Assembly (NCBI GenBank): GCA_030220185.1
Contig: JASPKZ010007797.1
Location: forward strand, 1,222,001 to 1,286,000
DNA from: Diploptera punctata
Lineage: Eukaryota; Arthropoda; Insecta; Blattodea; Blaberidae
Length of the DNA: 64,000 nt
Direction: 5' to 3'
Part shown: one piece after another, positions 30,147 through 41,315 of the stretch
How positions within the stretch are numbered: the first letter of the stretch is position 1
Layout of the letters: every line of letters begins with the position of its first letter
Made by a program: the position numbers and the translations under genes
Notes under the pieces: model-generated
Told to the model about the DNA's origin: nothing
What the model saw: the letters and a program-made list of their open reading frames with translations, nothing else
The model's database searches: none

Positions 30147-32737
30147 CTTACTCACTGGCACTATCGAACCCGTAGGTTCATGGCCGCACGGACATAAGCT
30201 CTCCATACATCCCTATCCTGAGCTAATGCTTTCCAATCATTCCCTATATAATCTACTTCCCTCAAATCATAGTTAATGTTATTCTCCCACCTCGTTCTTG
30301 GTCTACCAACTGGGCGTTTTCCCTCTGGCTTTCCTACAAGAACCTTCCATGCAAGTCTTTCATTCCCCATACGTGCAACATGTCCTGCCCATCGCAGTCT
30401 ACGAGACTTAACTGTTCTTATTATATCAGGCTTCCTATAAAGACCATGTAGTTCATTGTTATGTAGTCTCTCATTCACCTGTCTGTTCATCTCTCTTTGG
30501 TCCAAAAATTTTCGTAAGTACTTTATTCTCAAATACTTTTAATCTCCTTTCCTCCCTTAAAGTAAGAGTCCATGTTTCGCATCCATATAATATAACTGGT
30601 AGAATAATAGTTTTATATATTTTCAGTTTAACGTTTTTTGAAAGGAGTTGGGACATCAAGAGTCTCTGCATTGCATAATAGCACGCATTTCCAGAATTGA
30701 GCCTATGTTTAATTTCTTTGTGCATCTCATTCCTATTTGTGATTACTGTTCCGAGGTATTTGAATTCAGCCACTTCCTCAAAATTTCCCTCATTTGTCAT
30801 TAGCTGTCCATTTCCATTATATATAATGAATTTCTACGTGTGACCATATATTTAGTTTTATTGATATTTACTTCCAATCCTAATTTCTTAGTGTTACTCA
30901 ACAGTGTGTACGTATTGTCCTTTAGTATCTCCTCGCTATCGGCCAACAATACTACATCATCAGCATAAACTAACAGCTTATTAATACCATTCAGTTGTAA
31001 GCCTTCCTCATTCTCTAAAGATTTAATGGCATGCTCTAGTACAAAATTAAATAGTAGAGGAGATAGTGCATCTCCTTGCTTCAACCCATTCTGGATTTCA
31101 AAATTATCCGAAAACTGTTTGCCTACACGCACCCTACTCTTTGTGCCATTTAGACACATTCGTATAAGTCTAACTAACTTTTTAGGAATTCCGAACTCCA
31201 ATAGGATACTATATAACTTCTCCCTCTTAATTGAATCATATGCTTTTTTGAAGTCTACGTATAGTTGATGTACAGTACCATTATATTCCCATTTCTTTTC
31301 TAAAATCTGTCTTATACTAAAAATCTGATCTGTTGTAGACCTGTTTCTTCTAAATGCACATTGATGATCCCCTAGAATGTCATCAATATAGGGAGTAAGT
31401 CTGCTTACCAATATATTTGTTAGAATTTTGTACGAAATTGAAAGTAATGAGATGCCCCTGTAGTTGTTGCAGTCAGTTTTATCTCCTTTCTTATAAATTG
31501 GTACGATAATTGATTCCTTCCATTCATCTGGAAGAGCTTCTTTTTCCCAAATCATACTAAGCAACCAGCGTATCTTGTCCATCAATTTTTCTCCCCCTGA
31601 TTTTATCAGTTCTGCTGGGATCTCATCTGAACCTGATGCTTTATACATCTTCAATTTTTCAATCGCCATTTCAACCTCTAATGCACTTGGCTCTGCGAGT
31701 AGCATTTCTACTGTTTGTAAATTATCCTCCTCAATGTCCTGTTCTGCATGTACATTTAATAGCTGATTAAAGTAACTTTTCCATCTATTTAATATCCTCC
31801 TGGAATCTGCAATCATATCCCCATTTTCATTCCGAATTATGTTTGTTCTAGCCTGAAACCCTTTCTTCTCTATACTAATTTACTGATATAATTCTTGAAT
31901 GTTCCTATTTTTTGCATTCATTTCAAGATCATTAATCTTCTCTCTCAAATATTCCCTCTTTTTACTCTTTAGTAACTTGGTGGTTTCCCGTCTAATACTA
32001 CCCAATTGCTCTAAATTTACCTCATTTGGCTCGTGTAACCATTTCATTTTTGCTAGCTTTCTTTTCTTTACAATGTCGGCACATTCCTCGTCAAACCATT
32101 TCTTGTTTTGCCTCTTTTTTATACAACCAATGCTTTCTGATGCTGACAATTTAATAGTATCTCTTATAGCCTCCCATTCTTTATTTATATCAGTTTCTTC
32201 TTCATTTGCCACATTGTCATCTGAAGATTCCAGTACTTCAAATCTATTAGCAATTTTGATTTGGTATTCTTGCCGCATTTCATCATTTTTCAAGTTTTTT
32301 AGTTCAAATTTTACAGAATCATCTTTAGCGTTTGTTCCTCTCATAAGCGATAGCCGTTGTCTGATTTTCACTCTGACCAGATGATGATCTGAATTGCAGT
32401 CTGTCCCTCTAACTGATCTAACATCGATGATGCTACTGTGCCAGCGTTTATCCACTAATACTTGATCTATCTGGTTCCGAGTTTCTCCATCTGGGGACGT
32501 CCAGGTGTATTTATGAATATCCTTATGCTGAAATGTTGTGCTCTTAACAATGAGATTCTTTGATGTGGCAAATGTGACTAATCTAACCCCGTTGTCGTTA
32601 CTATCTTCTTGGAGACTGAATTTGCCTATTGTTGGTGTGAATATATCTTCCCGCCCCACTTTTGCATTAAAATCTCCTAAGATAATTTTCATATGATATC
32701 GTGAAAGGCTATCAAATAAGCATTCTATGGCCTCCTA
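30147..32737 (-). mobile_element. RTE-type LINE, 5'-truncated
   Basis: The best preserved LINE in the window. In order on the minus strand it has most of an APE-type endonuclease (KIILGDFNAKVGRED, later SDHHLVRVKI), a reverse transcriptase, and a C-terminal region (RRLRWAGHVARMGNERLAWK, GRPRTRWENN). The 3' tail is made of AAGT/AGTTA repeats. GDFNAKVG and the GHVARM/GRPRTRW ending are typical of RTE and CFDP2-like proteins. The endonuclease N-terminus is missing. Many 3'-end fragments here (10535, 14785, 42390, 50880, 54325) belong to close relatives. Confidence 0.85.
30161..32737 (-). pseudogene. RTE endonuclease/reverse transcriptase, three breaks
   Basis: The endonuclease part (32737-31883) ends at a TAA at 31880-31882; the frame continues unchanged into the reverse transcriptase (31879-30800). 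That part contains the palm motifs LYVDFKKAYDSI, NGLKQGDALSPLLFNFVLEH and YADDVVLLAD, so the catalytic YADD is intact. A frame change near 30835 leads to GNFEEVAEFKYLGTVITNRN and LYGCETWTL, and another near 30525 leads to the final segment ending NLRVR and stop. With one nonsense codon, two frame changes and a missing 5' end, the copy cannot be autonomous, but the divergence looks low. Confidence 0.85.
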
Positions 32738-32759
32738 AATAATACAATATAAAAATGTA

Positions 32760-33425
32760 TATTTTTCAATGAATTAATGAGCCACTTTTTATCTCACCTC
32801 ATACTTTATGGTAAATATGGGAACTGCAGTTTTCAAGAGGAATCCCTCTTATCGTCAGCCGACATTATGACTACCTGATTTTCATTGGAATCTTCATCTA
32901 TAACATTGTCATCTGGTGTTGATCTGATGAACCTCGAGGTCAATTCCTGTTCATCGGGAATTTCAAAATTCATGGATCTAAATTTGTTCTTCTGAATATA
33001 TATCTTTTCCCAAACTGACAGTTCCAAAGGTTTTTCCAAGTGTTTTAAAAGTTCAGCCTCTTTTTCAATTTTACGACTCTCCAGCAAACTATGTGCTGCA
33101 ATAGCTGATTTTTCAATTTCACTATTTTTAATATTAATGTTCTTTTGTGCAAGTGTTCAAATTCCTTTTTGTTTTTCCTATGTATACATAACTAATTTGT
33201 AATTTATAACTAATTTGATAAATTCCAGATGTATTACTATCTGGGGCATTCACTTTCTTATTGTTATTAATAGATTACCAAGGCTAAATTTATTTATCGG
33301 TGCCAATGTTATATCAAATTTCTTGAAATATATGTATTTGTTTAAAAAACATAAAGTATGAGGTAAGATAAGAAGTGAGTCATTCATTCATTGAATTAAG
33401 AACCTCGTAATTTATTTCCCATATT
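32760..33425. mobile_element. PLE C-terminal foldback
   Basis: The minus frame 33087-32833 reads EKEAELLKHLEKPLELSVWE, then KIYIQKNKFRSMNFEIPDEQ; upstream GIY-YIG remains are at 33130-33300. The right end (33345-33420) is an opposing arm with AAGTATGAGGTAAGATAAG and the tail GAACCTCGTAATTTATTTCC. Confidence 0.7.
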
Positions 33426-33705
33426 TAAATATGAATGTATAGTTTCATTTGTTATAAAATATATTTACATGTAGTTTACATAAAAAATCACCATTCAGTT
33501 CTTCCAAGAATTATAATTATTCAATTGGCTTTTGTCATCACCTATGGCTAGATACACAGAAAGAAGAATGAATTTATAATAGAACACTGAAAAGATTATA
33601 AAACTGCATTTCACCAGAACAACTCAAAATATTTAAAGATTTTTTTGCCATACACTTAGCTCTGCTTGTTTGCAAACAATTTCAGAGATTTTGAAAACAC
33701 AATTG
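33426..33705. other. No recognised feature
   Basis: AT-rich spacer between a PLE and SINE E. Confidence 0.4.
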
Positions 33706-33709
33706 ACCA

Positions 33710-34005
33710 GCCTCATGGGTTGTGGTTAGAGTTTCTGACTACTGTTCATGAGGTCCCGTGTTTGATACCCGGTCAAACCATAGGAATTTTTCCATAAAGT
33801 GAATCATTCCTATGGTCTGGAATTTAGGTTAGGTTTAGGTTAAGAACTCTACCTGGTGCTTCGTCATTATTTATCACCCATCATATCATTGGGGTAACGT
33901 AACTCTGCCTTCTAGGTGCCCCAATTTCAGAAGTGGGTTACAATTAAGCCAATGCCAGGAGAGAACACCAGAAACGTCGAAATGACAACCTGGGGCATTG
34001 AAAAA
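33710..34005 (+). mobile_element. SINE family E copy
   Basis: The tRNA-like head GGTTGTGGTTAGAGTTTCTG with a B-box-like GTTTGATACCC is followed by CATAGGAATTTTTCC and a body with GTAACTCTGCCTTCTAGGTG and CAGAAGTGGGTTACAATTAA, ending in an A run (33994-34015). Confidence 0.7.
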
Positions 34006-34065
34006 AAAAAAAAAAGACAATTCATTGGAGAAGAAAGATCGACATCTGTTAACCTTGATCTGAGT

Positions 34066-34500
34066 CTGCCATGGTGGACTAGCGGTTATGCTCCTTGCCT
34101 CTGGTCTTGAGGGTCGCAGATTCAAATGCGGCCAGGGTTGATGGATTTTTTAGGGACTTTAAGCCATGGGTCCTGGGTCTGAAGATTTTTAGGCTCATAA
34201 AAGATCCTTAAACCTGAATGAATAAAAAAAAGTCTCTGAGCAAAATTTACCAACTTCATCATCCTAGCAATACCTTAGTTGCCTGTTAGGTGTCTCATTA
34301 AGTCGGTGTGTTGACCACATACCATTTTAAATTATTAATAAAGGAACAGATCAGAATTTTTTCAAATGGAAATTTGATTTCATCCTCCAACAGCACTGTG
34401 GGCAAATAGGTGTAACTAAAATTAACTTTGTCTAGTAACTCCTAACAAAGCAGAGGCTAAGGCTCAACTTTGGACTGTTATGCCAGCCAGAACCTTGATC
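34066..34500 (+). mobile_element. SINE family D copy
   Basis: Head CATGGTGGACTAGCGGTTAT with GCAGATTCAAATGCGG, body GGGACTTTAAGCCATGGGTC and TTAGTTGCCTGTTAGGTGTC, 3' part with TAGTAACTCCTAACAAAGCA. Confidence 0.75.
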
Positions 34501-34559
34501 TATGAGTTGTTCTTAGTTTTTTACATTTTAGGGTTTACATTTAAAATACAAAATCATAT

Positions 34560-34805
34560 TATGCTTAGCATATGTGAATACTGTTCATGAGGTTCTGGGT
34601 TCGATTATCAGTCGAACCATGGGAATTTTTCCTTAAAGGTTGCCCATGGTCTGGAATTTAGGTTAAGTTTAGATTAAGAACTCATGTGGTACTTCATTAT
34701 CATTTATCACACATCACATCATCAGGGTAACGTAACTCTGCCTTCCAGGTGCCCCAACCTAAGAAATGGATTACAATTTTGCCAGAAAGCCAAAAGACAA
34801 CCTGG
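34560..34805 (+). mobile_element. SINE family E, head-truncated
   Basis: It starts at GTTCATGAGGTTCTGGGTTC, then CCATGGGAATTTTTCC and the body with GTAACTCTGCCTTCCAGGTG. Confidence 0.65.
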
Positions 34806-35125
34806 TGGTATTAGACAAATTTTTTTTGAAGGCAACAAAAAAATATGTAAATGATCACTTGCAGCCTATGATATGCCATTTTAACACACCTGGTATAGTC
34901 TCTGTCTATTGTTCAAATGAGATTGAGAGCCAAATAAAAGCCCTGAGGTTACATGATTTTATTTATATGTATTCTATTCTTTAGTTGAAAGGAGTTTAGA
35001 TTTATATTTGTAAGCTTAATGTAATTAACCATCTCACTGCTGATCCGGAACACTATGGCATAGAATGAAGGTAGGAAATGTTGTAAATAATTTACTTTAG
35101 AAACCAAAATATTTTGAAAATTATG
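34806..35125. other. No recognised feature
   Basis: A 72-codon plus frame from 34766 overlaps the SINE end and has no recognisable content. Confidence 0.4.
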
Positions 35126-35129
35126 CAGT

Positions 35130-35350
35130 GGAACATTGATCATCCATTATTATCCCGGCAGTCCTATGTGGTTCTTGGGTCTTCAGAAGTCTACTCCAGT
35201 CTTCTATATTCAAAACCACAGTTCCTTACTCCCATATTCCTGATGTCATTCATTACACAATCCTCCCATCTCAGTTTTGTTCTAACAATTTTTCTTCTGG
35301 CTTTGATTCAAAAACTTTTTTTTCCGACTTTTTAATTTGTATAAATTTAC
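35130..35350 (-). mobile_element. Possible LINE 3' fragment
   Basis: The minus strand resembles the terminal LINE region (complement of CATTACACAATCCTCCCATC reads as a GRW-DCVMN-like stretch). It is decayed. Confidence 0.35.
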
Positions 35351-35399
35351 AAAATATTGTTGGTCCATTCTATAATTTATATAGTTCACAGATATATCT

Positions 35400-36100
35400 C
35401 TTTCTCCATTCCATTTTCCTTAGTATAGACAAAAAATTTTATGTCTTATCTCATAATACAGTGTCCCTCTCGTCCTCAGCTAAAACTCCAACTGTCAAAC
35501 TTCTGCCGTCCAAATTCAGCCTGAGTAATCTTCTAATAACTAATAAAAAAGCTTATACTCCAGAGAGTAAAAAAATCTGGAGTTTATAAAATTAGTTGAA
35601 ATAACTGCAATAAATTATACATAAGAAAATCTAAAAATAATTTGGATACTCATAAGGAAGAATACTTCAGAAACATAAAAAATGGTGATATTGAAAAATT
35701 GGCAATTGCAGCTCATAGTTTGCTAGAGAATCATACAATTGGAAGAAAATAAACTTTTGAAACATTTAAGGTCAAGTTTCACGAACAGAGGTAACTGTAT
35801 GACGCCAGTTTTACCCATATATAATACATAGCTTAAACTGGCGTAATACAGTTACCTCTGTTGGTGAAACTGACCCTTAGAGAAGGTTATGAAATTGATG
35901 GTTTGGGAAAATATATATTTAGAAGAACAAAGCAACGAGCAAATTTGTTCTCTAAGTTCATCAAACCTGCACCAGATGGCAATTGGTAAGTTGATGACGA
36001 CAGTGACAGTTTGAGTTTTGGCTGAGGATGAAAGGGATGCCTCCTGAAACAGGTCCAATGAAAATCACTGTGTATTATGAGGTGAGATGTCAATTCAGTT
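35400..36100. mobile_element. PLE foldback carrying a MITE
   Basis: The left arm (35430-35505, minus) and the right end (35930-36090, plus; TTTTGGCTGAGGATGAAAGG, ATTATGAGGTGAGATG) are inverse copies. The middle is a plus-oriented GIY-YIG remnant (35505-35770 and 35880-35935) interrupted by the hairpin at 35772-35879. Confidence 0.65.
35772..35879. mobile_element. Foldback MITE, Harbinger-like
   Basis: Arms of about 44 bp (CAAGTTTCACGAACAGAGG and CCTCTGTTGGTGAAACTGAC) enclose a short loop. TTA flanks each end, which fits the TWA duplications of PIF/Harbinger elements. It interrupts PLE coding sequence. Confidence 0.6.
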
Positions 36101-36102
36101 AC

Positions 36103-36562
36103 AGTAGAGCCCTGACTAACCGAGTTCTGGGTTAACCGAGGTAGTCCCAAAAAAGTTCAGTTTTACGCAGTAGAAGCGTTTGAAAGATTCAAGGCAATAG
36201 AAAAAAAATTGAGTACTTAGACCAACAGTCTAAGATATCTTCAACAGAATTTCTATTGCTATGACAATTGAGTGAAATGGTGGCAAAGAACAAGAAGTGA
36301 GTGAGTTTTGTTAAACAAAAAACACTTATAGACTTTTTGAAGAAATAACTTTTTTAACTGGAATATGTATTGTCTGTCTTTTTTTTTATTATTCCATAAT
36401 ACAGTAGATGCCTTTTTTCACATCTTTGACCATGTTTTCATTAATTTCACAGTTTACAATATGTTTCCCTCTTGATTTCTGACAGAGTCTGAGTTATCCA
36501 AGTTTTCGATTGTCCGAGTTACCCTCAGTCCACATTACCTTGGATAATCAAGTTCTATTGTA
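36103..36562. mobile_element. pogo/Tigger-like MITE
   Basis: The left end ACAGTAGAGCCCTGACTAAC and the right end (complement reads ACAATAGAACTTGATTATCC) are diverged terminal inverted repeats with TA at the borders, as in pogo-type elements. There is no coding capacity. Confidence 0.65.
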
Positions 36563-36737
36563 TATAAAAAAAATCATAATTGTTTTTTCTGAATAAAGCA
36601 CTTTCAAATGCTTTCTGATGCCATAGAAACAGCATTAATTTATGTAGAATGTGTTTTATCTACTTTACAACTTTTATGTTCAGTTATCCGAAATATATGT
36701 GTTCCAGATTTGTTGGGATAATTGATGTTCCATTGTA

Positions 36738-37531
36738 CAGGGCAAGTCAAAATGTTGTGCAGGTTTTCAGAAATTTATTATGTGAAATGTAATGAACATA
36801 TAATATTGTGAGACATATTGTATGAAAGGTAAACTCTCAAAGTTTTTTTTTAAATATTCACAGATGTTCTATGTGAGCGCCTTTTGTTACACGACAGATG
36901 TCAAGCCGATATTCAATCTCCTGCCAAACTTTCTGTAGCAGTCCGCGGTCGATATCAGCAATGGCTGCTGTGATGCGGGCACGCAGTTCATGCAGTGTTG
37001 TTGGAAGTGGTGGTACGTAAACATGATCCTTTACAAGACCCCACATGAAGAAATCACACGGGGTTAGATCTGGTGAACGAGGTGGCCAATGAATGAGTTG
37101 TTGATCACCCTGAGATGCACGGCCTATCCAGCGTTGTGTGTTCGACTGTCTTCTTCACTCGTCGACGGACGGCCAGTCGATTTTCGTTTACAGATACAGC
37201 CTGAATCCCTAAATTGTGTGTACCACTTACGAATGGATCTCCCATCCGGCGGGTCTTTATCGTATCTGGTACGGAAATGTCGTTGAACACTAGTCACAGA
37301 GTTGTTTACATGGTAATCAAGCACACAGAAAGACTTCTGATCCCCAGTCAACGCCATTTTCCTTTACTGCTCTGCTGTTGACATCTTGCGGGTGAACGCG
37401 GAACTTTAGAAGTGGACAACTAAACTTTGAGAGTTTACCTTTCATACAATATGTCTCACGATATTATATGTTCATTACATTTCACATAATAAATTTCTGA
37501 AAACCTGCACAACATTTTGACTTGCCCTGTA
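36738..37531 (-). mobile_element. Internally deleted mariner-type transposon
   Basis: Terminal inverted repeats of more than 100 bp (36738-36850 and 37420-37531) begin CAGGGCAAGTCAAAATGTTG and end with TA flanks. The 0.8-kb element retains only both ends of its transposase gene. Confidence 0.9.
36855..37357 (-). pseudogene. Mariner-type transposase, core deleted
   Basis: On the minus strand the N-terminal segment (37357 to about 37124) reads MALTGDQKSFCVLDYHVNNS, then VQRHFRTRYDKDPPDG and the helix-turn-helix region up to GRPSTSEED. After a junction near 37115, another frame gives WPPRSPDLTPCDFFMWGLVK, DHVYVPPLPTTLHELRARIT and RLDICRVTKGAHIEHL. The second segment holds the last part of a DDE domain (PRSPDLTPCDFF, where mariner families carry the final acidic residue). 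The segment between, about 200 residues with the first catalytic acids, is missing. The copy is non-autonomous but its ends look intact and could be mobilised in trans. Confidence 0.85.
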
Positions 37532-37944
37532 TTTGTATTCTAATTACATGAAAGTATTATAATATCCATTATGTGAATTTAAAGAATATTAGAGCTTGAA
37601 GAGTGATGACCTAGTCATTCAAGAAGTGAGACGGTTAACAAAATTTGCAAATTGACTGAAAATTAGTCTTATTTTACTATATATTATAAACATTAAGAGG
37701 GCTTTGGTACTTAAACTATTTATTAATGTTTATAATTTATTCATTTTATATTCTTCTAACACTTACTAGTTTAGAAAGCAAGCCTTTTGATTAAAATTAC
37801 CATTTTAAAAATAAAATACAGTGAAACCTTGTTAAAATTCCTCTCAGTGGACAATGTAAAAGTTGAATATCAGATGAAAAAATTAATTTAAATACAAAAG
37901 TGTGGTATTAAGACTGAGGTTAGGATACATTTCTTCCTTTTTTA
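37532..37944. other. No recognised feature
   Basis: AT-rich sequence between the mariner element and PLE debris. Confidence 0.4.
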
Positions 37945-38510
37945 TTTTTAAGAATTAAATAAATTGTGTTTATTTCTTACCTCATACTTCTATGTTTCTT
38001 TAAACACAGCACTGCAGTATTGGCGACTCCTTGTCACCATCGTCAGCTGTTTTCACGATTGTCAATTTTTTCTTTTGTTGATAATTATCCAAACTGCCAT
38101 CTGATGTTCTTTTTAAGGAATTATTTTCTAAACTGCCATCTAGTGTTCTTTTAATGAATCATTTTCTAAACTGCCATCTGTTGTATTTTTGAAGAACTTT
38201 GTAATCAAGCTCGGTTCGTCTGGAATTTCGAAGTTCATGGTTCTAGTATGGTTTTTTGAATATATATTTTTTTCCCAAACTGTTAAATCTAAAGATGTTT
38301 CAAGTAATTTCTCTTTTTCAAAAGTGTTACAACTTCAATTTAAGAAAGTTTTCACCTTCTCAACAGTAGCTTTCAACAATTTACTATTTCTAATGGCAAT
38401 CGACCAGTTTTTTTGATTTTCATATTTTTCAAATTTTTATAAATGTTTCATCTGCTTGTCTATTTTTTAACCTTCAGAAAGACCTTGTAGCAGTTGGTTT
38501 CCTTTTATAT
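37945..38510 (-). mobile_element. PLE C-terminal remnant
   Basis: The minus strand has the end of the coding region and 3' end of the subfamily at 12215 and 48946 (TCTTACCTCATACTTC, AACACAGCACTGCAGTATTG). The NTPDGSLK-type stretch is present three times in tandem (about 38085-38190). Confidence 0.6.
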
Positions 38511-38689
38511 ATAACTTTTCATCAGGCATTCTATCATTATGCCCAAATAAACTTAATATCTGTGCTTTAATATAATTTATTATTCCATTTTTTATTAATA
38601 ATTAAGTATTGGAACCATCATTGGTTCAACAGTATACTAGAATCAAAATTTAGTGAACATTGGCATGACCAGTTTTGACAAATAGCTGT

Positions 38690-39010
38690 TTACCATAAAC
38701 TATTAGGAGACAGGATGAGGTTTGAGACTGCAGCTGAGATGAGATTCATGATGTAGGTCTACAGCTGGATACACAAGAAGTGCCTTAAGAGGAATGAAGA
38801 GATTTTGAAAGAATTACAAATTGAAACAGTATTACGGACATGAAGATAAGATTGGAAGAAACGTGGCAACAGAATGAACATAGAAAGAATCCCAAAAGCT
38901 ATCAATCAATACAGGCCACAAGGGAAAAAATCAATTTGACATACAACTACAAGATGTTTGAGTCCATGAAAGGTCATGTGGCCTAACACATAACTGGAAG
39001 ATAATAATGT
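38690..39010 (+). mobile_element. LINE 3' end, decayed
   Basis: The plus strand shows AEMRFM-like, then RNEEILKELQIET and LQDWKKR-like residues in shifting frames, ending GCCTAACACATAACTGGAAG as at 25490. Confidence 0.55.
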
Positions 39011-39014
39011 TGAT

Positions 39015-39265
39015 TTCTTATTCATCATCAGCATCAAGGATTAGACGTTAAGGTCTGTTCCGATCTCATGCTAGAATTGGTCTGTCCATCTTTTAAAAGG
39101 TCTTCATCCTAGTGGTTTGTAATGAAGAATCTGTTTTGGAATTCTATTGTCCATTCTATTGATGTGGTCCATCCACTCATCTTTGTATTGTGCAATTCTA
39201 TATAGTAGTTTGTATATATTTAGTTCTCATCGTGTATTTTCATATCATTTTCGATCTGTTATTCT
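39015..39265 (-). mobile_element. LINE 3' end, decayed
   Basis: Read on the minus strand it resembles 47575-47870, with a TGATGA-type tail at 39015-39035. Confidence 0.5.
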
Positions 39266-39416
39266 ATAACCATTGATTTATTATTAATATATTTAATTCA
39301 TGACCAACCTGGTGATCTTATACTCAAAGCTTCTGACTGCTTCATGAGGTCATAGGTTTGATTCTCAGTTAAAGTACAGGAATTTTTCATTAAAAGGAAT
39401 TATAACAGTGGTTGCC

Positions 39417-39762
39417 CATCCTCAGGAGATTCTGCGTGCTGAATGAACTCCTAACTCTTCAACTGTCAGCTGCAGACTGGCTGTGTGTTGGAAATAATGA
39501 CCTTATATATATATAGGTGAGTCTTTGTTGGTGATGTTTTCTATATGGTCCGTTACTTTAGAGCTATATAACACCAAAATAAAGCCTATGACTTACGCTA
39601 GTGAAAACTAATAAAAAATAGCTCTAAAATAATGGACTGTATAGAAAACATCACTACCGAAGACTCACCTATATATAAGGACACGATTTCCAACACATAG
39701 TCAGTCTGCAGCAGGCAGTTGAAGAGTCATTTGTTCATACAGCATGCAGAATCTCCTGAGGA
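39417..39762. repeat. Large inverted repeat
   Basis: TCCTCAGGAGATTCTGC at 39419 has its complement at about 39745-39762; arms of about 150 bp include the TATATATAGGTGAGTC ends around the loop. Smaller inner arms contain TAGAGCTAT / ATAGCTCTA. Origin unknown. Confidence 0.75.
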
Positions 39763-40019
39763 TGTCTATCACAGTAGTAGATGAAACATTGAGTTTTAAG
39801 AAAACCAGACCATGACCATTTAGCCTGAAAGTCAAACCCAACAGGAATGAAGACACCTGCCATAAAAGCCTACAATTTTACTGTTATAGAAATTATTGTA
39901 TGTTTTTCTTCATGCTGGTATCTTTGCTCCAATTCAAAAAGAACCAATAGCTGCCATTTATGAAGGAATTACCCGAACTATTAGAAGCTTCGTTGGCTAT
40001 AAATGTAGTTTCAATTCCC

Positions 40020-40230
40020 AATAAAGTCTTCTTGTTAAAGAAGCCATATAAGGCATGTAGAACGAAAAGTTCATAGTCATGGCAGGTGGTAATTCATATA
40101 AAAGGAGAGAATTAATATTTGTTTTAATCAGGAGCCTGGTAGCTTAGTGGTCAGAGCACTGGCGTACAGAACCAGAGACATCAGGTTCAAATCCTGTTTC
40201 AGGTGTATATTTTTCTCTTCAAATAAAATA
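40020..40230 (+). repeat. tRNA-like cassette
   Basis: The tRNA-like part (about 40131-40203) has GGTAGCTTAGTGGTCAGAGC and B box GGTTCAAATCC, then ATTTTTCTCTTC. The body upstream (GTCTTCTTGTTAAAGAAGCC) resembles other cassettes. Confidence 0.65.
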
Positions 40231-40329
40231 TCAGAAGCACATATAAATCAGCTGTCCTAAGACAGGAGTGGCTATCATTGTACTTTAGTGCATACAAATA
40301 CGACGATGAGAGTACTCATTATTGTATTA

Positions 40330-40850
40330 CAATGGGTTAAGTTATAAGGTTAAGGGGTCTCCTGGTACTTCATTATCATTTTATCAATCATCAGAGTAAC
40401 ATGACTCCATCTTTCAGGTGCCTCAACCTCAGAAGTGGGTTATAATTCTGTCAATACCAGAAATGTTGTAAGACAACCTGGAGTATTTGGAGGGGGGGAA
40501 ATTGGCAAGTAACAACAATGTGATTTTTTTTTTTTAAATATTGATGAAAGTGAATCATCATATCATCAGAGTAATGTAACTCCATCTTTCAGATGCCCCA
40601 ACCTCAGAATTGGGTTATAATTCTGTCAATACCAGAAATGTTGTAAGAGAATCTGGAAGCATTAGGGAAAAATAGTAACTGGAATGTGATTTTTTTTTAA
40701 ATACTAATGAAAATTAATGATCATACCATCAGAGTAACATAACTCCATCTTTCAGGTGCCCCAACCTCAGAAATGGGTTACAATTCTATCAATACTAAAA
40801 TTGTTGTAAGACAATCTGGAGGCAGTAGGAAAAAAATCATTGGCAAGTAA
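40330..40850 (+). repeat. Triple tandem repeat of a SINE E segment
   Basis: A unit of about 175 bp starting CATCAGAGTAACAT and containing CTCCATCTTTCAGGTGCC and CAATACCAGAAATGTTG occurs at about 40390, 40566 and 40733. It corresponds to the 3' body of SINE E at 33890-33990. Confidence 0.7.
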
Positions 40851-41315
40851 CTAGACTGTAAAATTTTAAAAATTATTGATGAAAGTGAATTGAAAATACT
40901 CCATGAAAAAAGTTTATTACTCATATGTGGGATTTGAGTGCAATAAACATGTTGTTTTATAAGGACATTGTATGTATGATGTACAGACACTGAACAGAAA
41001 AATGCTTATGTGAAAAGTATTATCAAGGTTTCGCTGTAACATAATATTGTGTACAATGAATGATTTATATTATAATTAAAATATTCGTAATATTTTTCTC
41101 TTGCATACATAAGGTTGTAAATCTGTACTATATTTTATTATTTGTTATAGTTACACAGCTCTACAAAAAAAATGTTTTTGTTGCCCTGGATATCTCAGCA
41201 AATTTCTATGTTTTCAAGTGCACAGTTTACGAATATATTAATGAAAGTGCTGAATGTGCTCAATTTTTTATGATTTTTGCATATCTTATATCGTAAACGG
41301 CTTATTACTAATAAA
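40851..41315. other. No recognised feature
   Basis: AT-rich; a 78-codon plus frame (41060-41296) is low-complexity and hydrophobic, without recognisable content. Confidence 0.45.

Noticed and set aside
31026..32384. Plus-strand ORFs of 80 and 161 codons
   Set aside because: They are antisense shadows of the RTE reverse transcriptase and endonuclease on the minus strand.
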